DNA from: Burkholderia pyrrocinia | Lineage (GTDB): Bacteria > Pseudomonadota > Gammaproteobacteria > Burkholderiales > Burkholderiaceae | Direction: 5' to 3' | Assembly: GCF_003330765.1 (NCBI RefSeq) | Contig: NZ_CP024902.1 | Coordinates: 248,001 to 312,000, forward strand | Length of the DNA stretch: 64,000 nucleotides | In this document: positions 34,812-43,887 of the stretch, in pieces | Layout: each line of letters opens with the position of its first letter | Numbering within the stretch: position 1 is the stretch's first letter | Translations under genes and position numbers: made by a program | Notes under the pieces: model-generated | Databases searched by the model: none | The model's input: only the letters and a program-made list of their open reading frames with translations | Told to the model about the DNA's origin: nothing

Positions 34812-35741
34812 TTGAATACGCGTGATCTCCTGGCGTTCGTCGCGGTGGTCGACAGCGGGTCGATGGTCGCCGCGGCCGCGAAACTCCACCTGACGCAGCC
34901 GGGCCTGACGCGGCGCGTGCAGAACCTCGAAGCGCTGCTCGGCGTGCCGCTGCTCGAACGGCAAAGCAAGCCGCTGAAGCCGACCGCCGCCGGGCGCGAC
35001 GTGTACGCGCTCGCGCGCAACGTGCTGGGCGCGGTCGACGAACTGATGGCGGCGGGCGCGCCGGACAGCGAGCCGTCGGGCGAGCTGCGCATCGGCGTCC
35101 CGCCGTTCCTGTCCGAGCTGGCGCTCGAGCGGCCGATCGACCGGCTGCGCGACGCGTTCCCGCGCCTCACGCTGCGCGTGACGGCCGGCTGGTCGCCGGC
35201 GCTGATGCAGGGCATCGAGCGCGGCACGCTCGACGTCGCCGCCGTGATGGTGCCGGCGAGCGCGGTGCTGCCCGACGCGTTTACGGCGACCCTGCTCGCC
35301 ACGCAGCCGACGGTGCTCGTCGCTGCGCGCGACTTTCCGCTGCCGGACGGTCCGCTGTCGCTCGACACGCTGTCGGCTTATCCGTGGGTGCTGAGCCAGG
35401 ACGGCTGCGGGATGCGTTCGGCGCTGAGCCGCGCGCTCGGCGCGGCGGGGCTGCCGTTCGACGTCGCGGTCGAGGCGTTCGGCTCGGAACTGCAACTGTC
35501 GCTCGTCGCGCGCGGCGCGGGCATCGGCATCGCGCCGCCGGACGCGCTGGCGCGCAGCGCGCATCGCGATGCGCTGAGGGTGGTGGAAACGGCGGGGCTG
35601 GAGACGCGGATCAACGTCTGGATCGTGCACGGCGCGCTGCCGGGCCGCCTGGTGCGGCCCGTCGCGCTGCTGCGCGACGCGCTGGGCGAGGTACTCGACC
35701 GGGAGAACGGGAAGGGGTCAGATGTAGTGAAGGCGATCTAG
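34812..35741 (+). CDS. LysR family transcriptional regulator
   Basis: A 309-residue regulator. The N-terminal winged HTH spans about residues 3-62 (TRDLLAFVAVVDSGSMVAAA, KLHLTQPGLTRRVQNLEALL), followed by the effector-binding domain (GELRIGVPPFLSELALERPI). The start is a TTG at 34812; no better ATG exists upstream in frame. It probably controls the divergent MFS gene from the 97-bp shared promoter region. The inducer is unknown. Confidence 0.92.
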   Translation: MNTRDLLAFVAVVDSGSMVAAAAKLHLTQPGLTRRVQNLEALLGVPLLERQSKPLKPTAAGRDVYALARNVLGAVDELMAAGAPDSEPSGELRIGVPPFLSELALERPIDRLRDAFPRLTLRVTAGWSPALMQGIERGTLDVAAVMVPASAVLPDAFTATLLATQPTVLVAARDFPLPDGPLSLDTLSAYPWVLSQDGCGMRSALSRALGAAGLPFDVAVEAFGSELQLSLVARGAGIGIAPPDALARSAHRDALRVVETAGLETRINVWIVHGALPGRLVRPVALLRDALGEVLDRENGKGSDVVKAI

Positions 35742-35784
35742 AGTGCGCATTCGAGGGAAAATCCTTATTTTCTCTACGGAAATG

Positions 35785-35813
35785 TTGCATTGCGGAAACC
35801 GATTCGCTATAGT
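35785..35813 (+). promoter_or_regulatory. Sigma70 promoter of the candidate small RNA
   Basis: TTGCAT (35785-35790) and TATAGT (35808-35813) are spaced by exactly 17 bp. Transcription would start near 35820. The nearest downstream plus-strand feature is a terminator, not a gene. Confidence 0.65.
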
Positions 35814-35819
35814 TGCACC

Positions 35820-35879
35820 TGTCTCCTCCATGTCTCCTCTGATATGGATTCAGCCCGCCTCTTAGGCGGGCTTTTTTTT
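35820..35879 (+). ncRNA. Candidate ~60-nt small RNA with anti-Shine-Dalgarno motifs
   Basis: Between a good promoter and a perfect terminator lies a ~60-nt stretch without a start codon of use. Its 5' part holds two pyrimidine-rich blocks, GTCTCCTCC (35821-35829) and GTCTCCTCT (35832-35840), which are complementary to ribosome binding sites. The 3' end is the hairpin AGCCCGCCT/AGGCGGGCT (35852-35872, loop CTT) with eight T residues. This is the architecture of trans-acting, Hfq-type small RNAs that block translation. Expression has not been shown here. It could instead be only a 3' terminator of the LysR gene with a chance promoter. Confidence 0.6.
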
Positions 35880-35925
35880 GCCTGCGATTTTGCCGCGGCT
35901 TTCCATTCGTCGTCCGTCGCCGGGG

Positions 35926-36762
35926 TCAGAACTTGTACGTCATCCCGACGTAGCTGATGAGCGGGTCGGCCTTCAGGTCCGATTTCGACTCGGCGAGCAC
36001 CGAGCCGTCGGCCGCCTTGATCGTCACCGTCGACGTCGTCTTCAGCGGGATGTACGTCACCGACGCGATCAGCCCGAAATGCTCGGTCATGTTGTACTGC
36101 AGGCCCGCGTTGAACACCGGCTGCCATGACGACGACGCCTTCGCCTCCACCGATGTCGTACCCGGCTTGCCCGCGCCCGCCGCGAGAATCGCGCCGAGGT
36201 TTTCCTGCGTCTGCTTGATGAAGTTCGTGTTGAGCTGCAGGTCGCTGAACCAGTTGTACGACACGCCGAGGCCGACGAACGGCCGGAACTTCGCGGTCGC
36301 CTGCCCGAAGTAGTACTGCAGCAGCACGGCCGGGCTCCACTGCCGCACGCTCTTCACGATCGGGTTGACCGACGCCAGCCCGATGTTTTGCGTGCCGAGC
36401 GCGCCGGCAGGGCCGGGCGGCTTGATCGTGCCCTGGCCCGACACCTTGAACACCGGCGGCACGCCCGCCACCGACGTGACCGCGATGTGGTCGGTCAGGA
36501 AGTGGCTGATGGTCAGGCCGACGGTGTCGGCGCCGTTCGTGCGCAGCCCGGTGCCCGGCGACGTGAACGACGGCGGCAGCCGCAGCGGCGTGTTGATCGG
36601 CGTCGGCGCGACGTTGGTCGTCATTGGCGTGCTGCTCTGCTGCGGCATCACGTGGAACCAGCCCAGCGTGACGACGTTGCTGCCGGCGCTCTGCGCGTGC
36701 GCCGCGAGCGGCGCCAGGGCGGCGACGCCCGCCGCCGCGCAGAGAAGTGTTTTCTTCATCAC
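35926..36762 (-). CDS. OmpW family outer-membrane beta-barrel protein
   Basis: A 278-residue outer-membrane protein. The signal peptide (MKKTLLCAAAGVAALAPLAA, cleavage after AHA) is followed by eight-strand OmpW barrel features: GWFHVMPQQSSTP, VGLTISHFLTDHIAVTSVAG, RPFVGLGVSYNWFSD and the C-terminal VGMTYKF ending in Phe. OmpW barrels let small hydrophobic molecules diffuse across the outer membrane. It lies 15 bp after a DUF2957 lipoprotein gene on the same strand, so it is the last gene of that operon. Confidence 0.93.
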   Translation of the reverse strand: MMKKTLLCAAAGVAALAPLAAHAQSAGSNVVTLGWFHVMPQQSSTPMTTNVAPTPINTPLRLPPSFTSPGTGLRTNGADTVGLTISHFLTDHIAVTSVAGVPPVFKVSGQGTIKPPGPAGALGTQNIGLASVNPIVKSVRQWSPAVLLQYYFGQATAKFRPFVGLGVSYNWFSDLQLNTNFIKQTQENLGAILAAGAGKPGTTSVEAKASSSWQPVFNAGLQYNMTEHFGLIASVTYIPLKTTSTVTIKAADGSVLAESKSDLKADPLISYVGMTYKF

Positions 36763-36777
36763 GGCATTCCCCTCCGC

Positions 36778-38022
36778 TTACTGGACGAACGCGCCGATCG
36801 TGAAATACGGCGTCGATCCCGCGTTATCGAGGAAACCGAACACGCCACCCGTGAAGATGAACTTGCCGGTCGGCGACGTGCTGCCCGAACCCGTGTGGAT
36901 CGTCGTGACCACGCCCGGCACCTTCTGCGTGTAGTCGAGATCGAGCGCGGTCGCGAGCGAGGCCTGCGACGGCTGGAACGGATCGAGCAGCGTGGCCTGG
37001 TTGTTGATCAGCGCGGTGGTCCGGTAATTGAACTGGCTGTCGACGCCGACGTACTCGCCGTTCTGCGAACCGGCCGCGATGGCCGTCTGCGGCGCGAGGA
37101 TCGAGATGCTCGATTCGTCGTCGGCGGTGAGGCCTGGCACGCCGTTGCTGTCGGGCGTCGGGTTCGGGTTGGCGACGCCCGTGCGCACGAGGATCGGCAC
37201 GAGCTGGTTGCGCAGCTTGCCGACGATCATGAAGCCCTTGCCCTGCGGCGTCGCCGACAGTGTCGGCTTCAACTGGCTCTGGTAGTTGTTCGACTGGAAC
37301 GCGCCGCTGCCGTCGGCGGACTGCGCGAAGTTCGTGCCCTGCTGCGTGCACGCGCCGCCGGCGAACTGGCCGGTCGTGTCGCACTTGGTCCACGAGCCGT
37401 CCGCGTTGATCGTCACCTTCGCGTCGATCGATGCGGGCGCGAAGTTCTGCGACGGCACTTCGCCGAAGCCGACATGGCTGTACGTGCCCGCGACCTTCGT
37501 GATGTCGGTTTCGATCGACGAGAAGCCGATGAACGGGTAGTACGGGAATTTCGTATCGGGCACCGCGGCCTGGCCGAGCACGCCACCGAACTGGATTTCC
37601 TTGCCGGGAATCGTGCCGCCCGCGACGCCTTCGCCGACGAAGATCCGCGCCGGACGCGACGCGTCGAGGCTCGCGCCGTTCAGGCGGAACGCGCACTGGT
37701 TCAGCTTGTTGGTCGGCAGCAGCGTTTCCTGCGTGAGCGTGCCGCTGTCGACGGTGCCCGCGCGGGTCGGCGTGACGGTGCCGGTCGTGCGCGGCACGGC
37801 CGATTCGACATACGTGACCTGCCAGGTCATCTTGGTCGTGTCGAGCTGGACCTTGGCGAGTTCGCCGCTGCCCGCGCCGCCCGTAAACACGGTGCTGTAG
37901 TCGAGCGACGCAGGACAGAGCCGGTCTTCGACGAGCGGGGGCGGAGTGTCGTCGCCACCGCCGCCGCAGGCGGAAAGAAGGGGGGCGGCAAGGGCCGCCG
38001 CCAGAATGAGGTTGCGCTTCAT
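36778..38022 (-). CDS. DUF2957 lipoprotein, second copy
   Basis: A 414-residue predicted lipoprotein: MKRNLILAAALAAPLLSACG gives a lipobox LSAC and a Gly/Asp linker. The mature part belongs to DUF2957, a family I know mainly from Burkholderia and its relatives. It shares with the next gene upstream the blocks FTGGAGSGELAKVQLDT, TGTVTPTRAGT, CAFRLNG, and ISILAPQTAI. The repeated segment patterns suggest beta structure. No enzymatic motif is visible. It lies between its paralogue and OmpW, suggesting a shared outer-membrane function. Confidence 0.85.
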   Translation of the reverse strand: MKRNLILAAALAAPLLSACGGGGDDTPPPLVEDRLCPASLDYSTVFTGGAGSGELAKVQLDTTKMTWQVTYVESAVPRTTGTVTPTRAGTVDSGTLTQETLLPTNKLNQCAFRLNGASLDASRPARIFVGEGVAGGTIPGKEIQFGGVLGQAAVPDTKFPYYPFIGFSSIETDITKVAGTYSHVGFGEVPSQNFAPASIDAKVTINADGSWTKCDTTGQFAGGACTQQGTNFAQSADGSGAFQSNNYQSQLKPTLSATPQGKGFMIVGKLRNQLVPILVRTGVANPNPTPDSNGVPGLTADDESSISILAPQTAIAAGSQNGEYVGVDSQFNYRTTALINNQATLLDPFQPSQASLATALDLDYTQKVPGVVTTIHTGSGSTSPTGKFIFTGGVFGFLDNAGSTPYFTIGAFVQ

Positions 38023-38161
38023 GTTGCTCCTCCAGATTTGTCTTGTGCGGCGGCCAGCTCCCTGTCGGCCGCTTCTGTTGCTTGTGCTCGTCCTGCCTGC
38101 GCCGTGCCGTTCGCGCGTCCGTCACGCGGCGGCGGGCTGGCCGCCGCCGCGTCTCCGATCG

Positions 38162-39583
38162 CTACTTGCTGATCTGCGCACCCACGCCGAAGTACGGTGT
38201 CGACGACGTGGTCGAATTCGCCGACGTCGACGTGACGCCGCCGTTCACCGTGCCCTGGATGAGCGCCGCGTACAGCCCTCCCGTCGCGATCACCACGCCC
38301 GACGCGGACGGGTAGGTCGCGCCGCCGGGCGGCGTCGTCTTCGCGTTCAGCAGGCCCGGCGTCGCCTGGCCGTAGTCGAGCGTGAAGCCGTCTTCCTCGG
38401 CCTGCGTGGTCGGGTTGATGAACGACGCGTTGCTGCCGCGAATCAGTGCAGCCGTGTACTTGAAGTTCGAGTCCGCGCCCGCGTAGCCGCCGTCGATCGC
38501 GCCCGACGTGACCGCCGTCGCCGCGCCGAGCACCGCGATGCCCGATTCGTCGTCGACCTGCGCGTCGGTGTGCAGCGGCGGCGTGCCGAGGTTCACGTTG
38601 CCCGTGCGCACGATCACCGGCACGGTCGCACCGTTGAGCTGGCCGATCACCATGTGCGCGGTCGCCGACTTGCCGGTCGCGCCGACGATCGGCAGTTGCG
38701 TCTGCGGCAGCGTCTGCGGTGCCTTCGTGCTGTCGAAATAGCCGCCGTTCGCGGTGTTCGCCGTCCACGGATTGCCGGTCGTCTGGCAGCCGCCCGAGCC
38801 GGTCGACGTGCATGCGCCGTTCGCGTCGAACGTCTCGCTCGAGTTCGAGCCCTTCGTCGCGTAGTTGCCCGACGGCACGAGGTGATAGATCAGCGCGTTG
38901 TACGTGCCCGGCAGCTTCGACAGATCGGTCGTCGTGTTCGAGAAACCGAGGAACGGATAGAAGTCGAAGTGGCGGTTCGGCACCTGGCCGACGTTCTGCA
39001 CGAGGCCCGGGATGATCGTCAGCCCGTCGTACTGGATCGTCGCACCCGGAATGCCGCCGCCCGCGACGCCCATGCCGACCAGCAGCATCGGCGGGTTCGC
39101 CTGGTTGAAGTCGGCTGCCGTCGAGTAAGTCGCGCCGCCCGGCGCGGTGCCCGCGCCCGGCGTGAGGATGAACGCGCAGCGCGTCTGCTCGGCGGTCGGC
39201 AGCGTGCCGGTCGGCGGATGGATGACCTTGCCGGCGATCGTCGTGCCGGCGCGGCTTGGCGTCACCGTGCCGGTCGCGAGCGGAATCGGCGACTCGAGCC
39301 ACTTGAGCGTGTACGTCATCGCGACCGCGTCGATGTTGACGCTGACGATCTCGCCGCTACCGGCGCCGCCGAGATACGTGCTCTTCACGATGTCGGCATT
39401 GGCCGGGCACAGCGAACCGTTGACGGGCTGCGAAGGCGGCGGCCCTTGCGTGCCGCAGCTCGATCCGGAACATTGGGGCGCATTGATCGGCGCGGGCGCG
39501 CCGGAATCCCCCCCACCACATGCAACCAGGAAAGGGGTAATGGCAAAGGCCGTTGCCACCCCCTTCGATAAGGCGTGCGACAT
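38162..39583 (-). CDS. DUF2957 lipoprotein, first copy
   Basis: A 473-residue predicted lipoprotein with lipobox LVAC (MSHALSKGVATAFAITPFLV then AC). It is a paralogue of the following gene: shared blocks include YLGGAGSGEIVSVNID, ATGTVTPSRAGTTIAGK, CAFILTPG, FYPFLGFSNTTTDLSKLPGT and GIAVLGAATAV. The Cys-containing insert near the N terminus (PQCSGSSCGTQG) is absent in the second copy. It is the first gene of the operon DUF2957-DUF2957-OmpW and has a good GGAGA ribosome site. Confidence 0.85.
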   Translation of the reverse strand: MSHALSKGVATAFAITPFLVACGGGDSGAPAPINAPQCSGSSCGTQGPPPSQPVNGSLCPANADIVKSTYLGGAGSGEIVSVNIDAVAMTYTLKWLESPIPLATGTVTPSRAGTTIAGKVIHPPTGTLPTAEQTRCAFILTPGAGTAPGGATYSTAADFNQANPPMLLVGMGVAGGGIPGATIQYDGLTIIPGLVQNVGQVPNRHFDFYPFLGFSNTTTDLSKLPGTYNALIYHLVPSGNYATKGSNSSETFDANGACTSTGSGGCQTTGNPWTANTANGGYFDSTKAPQTLPQTQLPIVGATGKSATAHMVIGQLNGATVPVIVRTGNVNLGTPPLHTDAQVDDESGIAVLGAATAVTSGAIDGGYAGADSNFKYTAALIRGSNASFINPTTQAEEDGFTLDYGQATPGLLNAKTTPPGGATYPSASGVVIATGGLYAALIQGTVNGGVTSTSANSTTSSTPYFGVGAQISK

Positions 39584-39616
39584 ACCGCTGTCTCCAATCG
39601 TTTAATTGTGCGAGCT

Positions 39617-39645
39617 AATGTCGCCGCCTTGATTTTTGCTGTCAA
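39617..39645 (-). promoter_or_regulatory. Candidate promoter of the DUF2957/OmpW operon
   Basis: On the minus strand TTGACA (39645-39640) lies 17 bp before GACATT (39622-39617), with a start near 39610 and a ~27-nt leader. The rest of the gap 39584-40013 is AT-rich and without genes; I see no other defined element apart from the argC terminator. Confidence 0.45.
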
Positions 39646-39959
39646 TTGATGAACCCGTCTAAAAAAGGCGATTGAAACGATTGTCGTGTTTTGAATCCTT
39701 GTCCAACACGGCATTCGGTAAGAATTAAAACGGGCGAAGGGCTGACGAAAGCTGTCGGAGTGGGGGATGTGCCACGCTCGCCAGGCTGTCGAAGAGCCTT
39801 CGCGCGTATAACGGCAGCGTTTAAAGCGGCGGTATCCGGTTTATCCCTATTCGGGATTGACTGGATAAAGAACTGGGAGATTAATTCGCAGGTAATCGCG
39901 CAACGGAAAGCTTGTAAATATTTGTAAATGCGCGAACCGGGTTTTATATATTGCCTGAT

Positions 39960-39994
39960 ACGGGTAAATAAAAAGCCGGCCAGCGGCCGGCTTT
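39960..39994 (-). terminator. Terminator of argC
   Basis: AAAGCCGGCC (39972-39981) and GGCCGGCTTT (39985-39994) form a perfect 10-bp stem with a 3-nt loop. Read on the minus strand it is followed by TTTTTATTTA, 20 bp after the argC stop. Confidence 0.85.
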
Positions 39995-40013
39995 GCATCG
40001 CATGCGACGATGA

Positions 40014-40964
40014 TCAGCGTGTGAGGCCCGCGTCCTCGGCTGCGCCGATGCTGAGGTTCATGCACTGGATCGCGGCGCCCGACGCGCCCTTGCCGAGGTT
40101 GTCGAGCCGCGCGACCGTGACGAAGCGCTCTTCGTTGCCGAACACGAACAGGTCGACGCGGTTCGTGTCGTTGTTCGCCTGCACGTCGAAGAAGCCGCTG
40201 TCGAGGTTCGCGTCCGCGTTGAACGGCGCGACGCGCACGAACGCTTCGTCCGCGTAGTACTCGGCGAACACGCGCTGCACGTCCTGCGGCGTGGCGCGCT
40301 TCGCGAGCTGGTCGGGCGAGAAGTAGGTCGTCACCGCCAGGCCCTTCAGGAACGGGCCGACGATCGGCGTGAAGATCGGCGGGTTCGCGAGGCCCGTGTG
40401 CGCGGCCATTTCCGGCAGGTGCTTGTGCGCGAGGCCGAGCGCATACGGGCGCGGGCTCGCGAGCTTGCCGCCCGGCGCGGCGCTCTCGTAGTCGGCGATC
40501 ATCGACTTGCCGCCGCCGCTGTAGCCGGTGATCGAGTAGCTGTGCGCGGCGAAGGTCGGCGCGACGATGCCCGCGTCGACGAGCGGACGCATCGCGAGCA
40601 CGAAGGCCGATGCGTGGCAGCCCGGCACCGCGATGCGCTTCGACGTGCGAATCTTCTCGCGCTGCGCGCGGGTCAGTTCGGGCAGGCCGTAGGCCCAGTC
40701 GGCGCTGGTGCGGAACGCGGTGCTCGCGTCGATCAGCGTCGTGTTCGGGTTCTCGACGAGCGAGGCCGATTCGCGCGAGGCGACGTCCGGCAGGCACAGG
40801 AACGTGACGTCCGACGCGTTGATCAGGCGGCGGCGCTCGTCGACGTCCTTGCGCTTCGCATCATCGATGCGCAGGATCTCGATGTCGTTGCGTGCCGACA
40901 GGTATTCGAAGATCTTGAGGCCGGTCGTGCCTTCCTGGCCGTCGACAAAAACTTTGGTGCTCAT
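40014..40964 (-). CDS. argC: N-acetyl-gamma-glutamyl-phosphate reductase (short type)
   Basis: A 316-residue NADP-dependent reductase, third step of arginine biosynthesis. The N terminus [20 protein letters not shown] carries the dinucleotide-binding loop. The catalytic Cys is in [14 protein letters not shown]. The substrate-binding block [16 protein letters not shown] and the His-bearing [17 protein letters not shown] fit the short (type 2) ArgC class. Length is normal for that class. Transcribed alone, with a terminator after it. Confidence 0.95.
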   Translation of the reverse strand: MSTKVFVDGQEGTTGLKIFEYLSARNDIEILRIDDAKRKDVDERRRLINASDVTFLCLPDVASRESASLVENPNTTLIDASTAFRTSADWAYGLPELTRAQREKIRTSKRIAVPGCHASAFVLAMRPLVDAGIVAPTFAAHSYSITGYSGGGKSMIADYESAAPGGKLASPRPYALGLAHKHLPEMAAHTGLANPPIFTPIVGPFLKGLAVTTYFSPDQLAKRATPQDVQRVFAEYYADEAFVRVAPFNADANLDSGFFDVQANNDTNRVDLFVFGNEERFVTVARLDNLGKGASGAAIQCMNLSIGAAEDAGLTR

Positions 40965-41050
40965 TTCGCTCTCACTGAATGAAACGGGGGCCCGCGCCCT
41001 GAATCCGTCATTTTAAGACGTCATCCGGTGGACCTGCACCGCGCGGGGCG

Positions 41051-41077
41051 AAAAAAAGACGGCGGGCGGGCCGTCTT
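41051..41077 (-). terminator. Terminator after the WrbA-like gene
   Basis: AAGACGGC (41056-41063) and GCCGTCTT (41070-41077) form an 8-bp stem. On the minus strand the stem is followed by a run of seven T residues (41057-41051), 50 bp after the stop at 41127. Confidence 0.8.
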
Positions 41078-41126
41078 GTGTCCCTTTGATGCCCGCCGAC
41101 ACGAGCGCGCGGGCGTCGGGGCGCGC

Positions 41127-41699
41127 TCAGCGGCCGCCGGCGGTCCAGCGGGCCGTTGCCTCGGCGACGCGCCGGCCGAACGCTTTTGCGGTTTCGAGGT
41201 CGCCCGGCAGCGGGCCCTCGTCGGGCGTCGCATCCGCCGGCGACTGCGCGAGCAGGCCCGTGGAGCCGCCGACGAAGTTGATGTCGTTGCGGGCGGCCGC
41301 CTTCGAGTTGGCCGGCATCAGCCCGGTGCCGACCCATACCATCCCATGCTGCATCGACAACGTGACGAAATATTGAATCGTCGAGAACTTGTCGCCGTTC
41401 ATCGATGCGGAATTCGTGAAGCCCGCGGCGATCTTGTCCTTCCATTTCTGCGTGAACCACGCTTTCGACGTCGCGTCGGCGAACTGCTTGAACTGCGCCG
41501 ACGGGCCGCCCATGTAGGTCGGCGCGCCGAAGACGATCGCGTCGGCCGCATCGAGCGCGGCCCAGCCCGCGTCGTCGAGGTCGCCAACGGCGAGCAGGCG
41601 CACGGTCGCGCCGGCGTCCTGCGCGCCCGCATGCACGGCCTCGGCCAGTTTCTGCGTGTGACCGTAGCCGCTGTGATAGACGATGACGATGTTCGACAT
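41127..41699 (-). CDS. Flavodoxin-fold NAD(P)H:quinone oxidoreductase (WrbA-like)
   Basis: A 190-residue FMN protein. The phosphate-binding loop is YHSGYGHTQKLAEAV near the N terminus. The flavodoxin block ADAIVFGAPTYMGGPSAQFK and the NSASMNGDKFSTIQYFVTLS region follow, as in WrbA-family quinone reductases. Such enzymes reduce quinones by two electrons and protect against redox stress. The protein is slightly shorter than typical WrbA (198). It is a single gene between argC and a PEBP-like gene. Confidence 0.88.
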   Translation of the reverse strand: MSNIVIVYHSGYGHTQKLAEAVHAGAQDAGATVRLLAVGDLDDAGWAALDAADAIVFGAPTYMGGPSAQFKQFADATSKAWFTQKWKDKIAAGFTNSASMNGDKFSTIQYFVTLSMQHGMVWVGTGLMPANSKAAARNDINFVGGSTGLLAQSPADATPDEGPLPGDLETAKAFGRRVAEATARWTAGGR

Positions 41700-41908
41700 G
41701 AAGCGTTCTCCGGAAAGGGGCGGGAACGGCGGCCGCAGCGGCCTGCCGCGTCACGCGTCGCCGGCGGGCGGTGCGATGGATGCGCGGCGGGGCGCCGGCG
41801 ACGCGTGACGAAGAGTCTAGCAAGCCGAAATGACGGGAAAACGCGCGCGTGCGGGGCACGGAAATTCGCGCTGGCAGGCAATCGCGGCGTGGCGGCGCGC
41901 GGCGCCTG

Positions 41909-42502
41909 TTACTGCCCGTAGTTGACCGTAAGTTGCGCGTTGCCGATCGCCAGCGTGCCGATCTCGTGGTCGAACATCGGTGCGGGGCGGCCCTGCGCGA
42001 CGCGCAGGTCGGTGCCCTTCAGCGCGTAGACGGTGATCACGTAGCGGTGCGGCTTGCCGGGCGGCGGGCACGGGCCGCCGTAGCCGTCGATCCCGAAGTC
42101 GTTGCGCGCCTCGCTCGCGCCGATGCGCCGCAGGAAGCCGGACGCGCTCGCGTCGGCGGGCAGGCTCGTGACCGTGGCCGGGATGCCCGCCACGGCCCAG
42201 TGCCACCAGCCGTGCCCGGGCGCGTCGGGATCGAAGATCGTGACCGCGTAGCCGCGCGTGCCGGGCGGCGGGTTGTGCCAGGTGAGCTGCGGCGAGCGGT
42301 TTGCGCCCTTGCAGTCGCCGCGGTCGAACACGTTCGCGGCGTGGACGCGCCCGCCGGGCGTCAGGTCGTCGCTCGACACGGTGAACGGGCCTTCCGCATG
42401 CGCGGGCAGCGCCGCGAAGACGGCAGCGTAGAGGAGAGCGGCGATGAATGGAGACGGGCGACCCGATGGCGCAGGCGGAGTGATCCGGCGATCCACACGC
42501 AT
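41909..42502 (-). CDS. YbhB/YbcL family Raf kinase inhibitor-like (PEBP) protein
   Basis: A 197-residue phosphatidylethanolamine-binding-like protein. A signal peptide (PFIAALLYAAVFAALPAHA) suggests periplasmic location. The ligand pocket motifs are RSPQLTWHNPPPGTRGYAVT, IFDPDAPGHGWWHWAV and the conserved YGGPCPPPGKPHRYVITVYA. Bacterial members (YbhB, YbcL) have no firmly known general role. The start at 42502 begins MRVDRRITPP; the signal may begin later. A second, downstream ATG is possible. Confidence 0.88.
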   Translation of the reverse strand: MRVDRRITPPAPSGRPSPFIAALLYAAVFAALPAHAEGPFTVSSDDLTPGGRVHAANVFDRGDCKGANRSPQLTWHNPPPGTRGYAVTIFDPDAPGHGWWHWAVAGIPATVTSLPADASASGFLRRIGASEARNDFGIDGYGGPCPPPGKPHRYVITVYALKGTDLRVAQGRPAPMFDHEIGTLAIGNAQLTVNYGQ

Positions 42503-42674
42503 ATGGCGCTTCTCCCGTCACGTGGGCCGAGCCGATGCTCCCGGCGTTGTTGGCGTTGCGTGTCGCCCGCGCAGCTGATGGCGGCGATGGATCAAGTCTA
42601 GCATTAGGGTTCGATGAGCGATGCACACCGCAACCCGCGATTGCGACCGGTTCTTGCGCGGGTCGATGGACGAA

Positions 42675-42708
42675 AAAAAGCCGCCCGCGACGAAGCGGGC
42701 GGCTTTTT
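42675..42708. terminator. Bidirectional terminator downstream of pyrE
   Basis: AAAAAGCCGCCCGC and GCGGGCGGCTTTTT form a perfect 14-bp stem with loop GACGAA. It has A and T tracts on both sides, 35 bp after the pyrE stop. Confidence 0.9.
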
Positions 42709-42742
42709 CAGCCAGGGCGCCGGCCTGCGTGCCGGCGCGGCG

Positions 42743-43429
42743 TCATTCCTTGGGGGCCGTCGCGCCGCCATGCGCAGCCGACCATTCGGCCGGCGCGTGC
42801 AGGAACTTCTCGACTTCGTCGAGCGTCTTCGTCTCGAAGTAGCCCGACGCCTTCGCGACGCGCAGCACGTCCCACCAGGTCGCGAGCGCGTGCAGGTCGA
42901 CGTCGATGTCCTTCAGGACCGACACGCTTTCCTTGAAGATGTCGTAGTGGAACAGCACGAAGCAGTGGTTCACCGTCGCGCCCGCGGTACGCAGCGCGTT
43001 GACGAAGTTGATCTTGCTGCGGCTGTCGGTCGTCAGGTCTTCCACGAGCAGCACGCGCGAGCCTTCTTCCAGATGGCCCTCGATCTGCGCGTTGCGGCCG
43101 AAACCCTTCGGCTTCTTGCGCACGTACTGCATCGGCACCATCATCCGGTCCGCGATCCATGCCGCGAACGGGATGCCGGCCGTCTCGCCGCCCGCCACCG
43201 CGTCGATCTGCTCGAAGCCGATGTCGCGCGTGATCGTCGTTTCCGCCATTTCCATCAGCGCGCGGCGCACGCGCGGATACGAGATCAGCTTGCGGCAGTC
43301 GATATAGACGGGGCTTGCCCAGCCGGACGTGAAGATGAACGGTTTCTCGGCGTTGAAGTGCACCGCCTGCACTTCGAGCAGAATTTTGGCGGTCGTATCC
43401 GAGATCGACTGACGATCGTAGCCTGTCAT
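42743..43429 (-). CDS. pyrE: Orotate phosphoribosyltransferase
   Basis: A 228-residue enzyme joining orotate and PRPP to make OMP in pyrimidine synthesis. N-terminal blocks are [20 protein letters not shown] and [15 protein letters not shown]. The PRPP loop is [20 protein letters not shown], which fits the family's VEDVITTG-type site with Thr-Thr-Asp-Ser. The ATG at 43429 ([10 protein letters not shown]) is chosen; another at 43435 adds two residues. It is divergent from maeB. Confidence 0.94.
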   Translation of the reverse strand: MTGYDRQSISDTTAKILLEVQAVHFNAEKPFIFTSGWASPVYIDCRKLISYPRVRRALMEMAETTITRDIGFEQIDAVAGGETAGIPFAAWIADRMMVPMQYVRKKPKGFGRNAQIEGHLEEGSRVLLVEDLTTDSRSKINFVNALRTAGATVNHCFVLFHYDIFKESVSVLKDIDVDLHALATWWDVLRVAKASGYFETKTLDEVEKFLHAPAEWSAAHGGATAPKE

Positions 43430-43887
43430 GGGCATTCCTTGGGTGATGAGCGAGGAGCGGGCGCGGGCCCGGTGGCGCAGCACGGGAACCCGGCCGGAGG
43501 TCGGGGCGCAATCGGAGGACCGATCGCATCGCTGCGCGCGTAGCCCGCGATTTTACCCGATTCAGGGTGGTTTTCGGCGGAATTCGCGCAGGTTCGCCAC
43601 GCCGCTCACCACCGGCGAAACAAGCGGGGACGGACCGCTCGCGTGCCGATGCCGGGGATGCGGCGCTGCACCAACGCGTGTCATGCGCGGGGTGTACACT
43701 AGGCGACCCTTAGAAATCGTTCAGTACTTTGTACTTTCCTCTTGCCACCCGCCAAGGTTCGATGGCGTGCCGATCCGGCGCGTCGCGTGCCGTCTCGCAG
43801 TCGACCATCCCCTCGATTCAAGCAGACGCGGCTCAAGGTGCGGTGTACTGAACCGTCAAAATTTCGCATGTCTCTCGCAGGTCAATC
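43430..43887. other. pyrE/maeB divergent intergenic region
   Basis: A 458-bp gap with no supported gene. It must hold promoters for pyrE (minus) and maeB (plus). A small inverted repeat AGTAC-TTT-GTACT lies at 43723-43735. I found no clear -35/-10 pair that I would defend. Confidence 0.3.
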
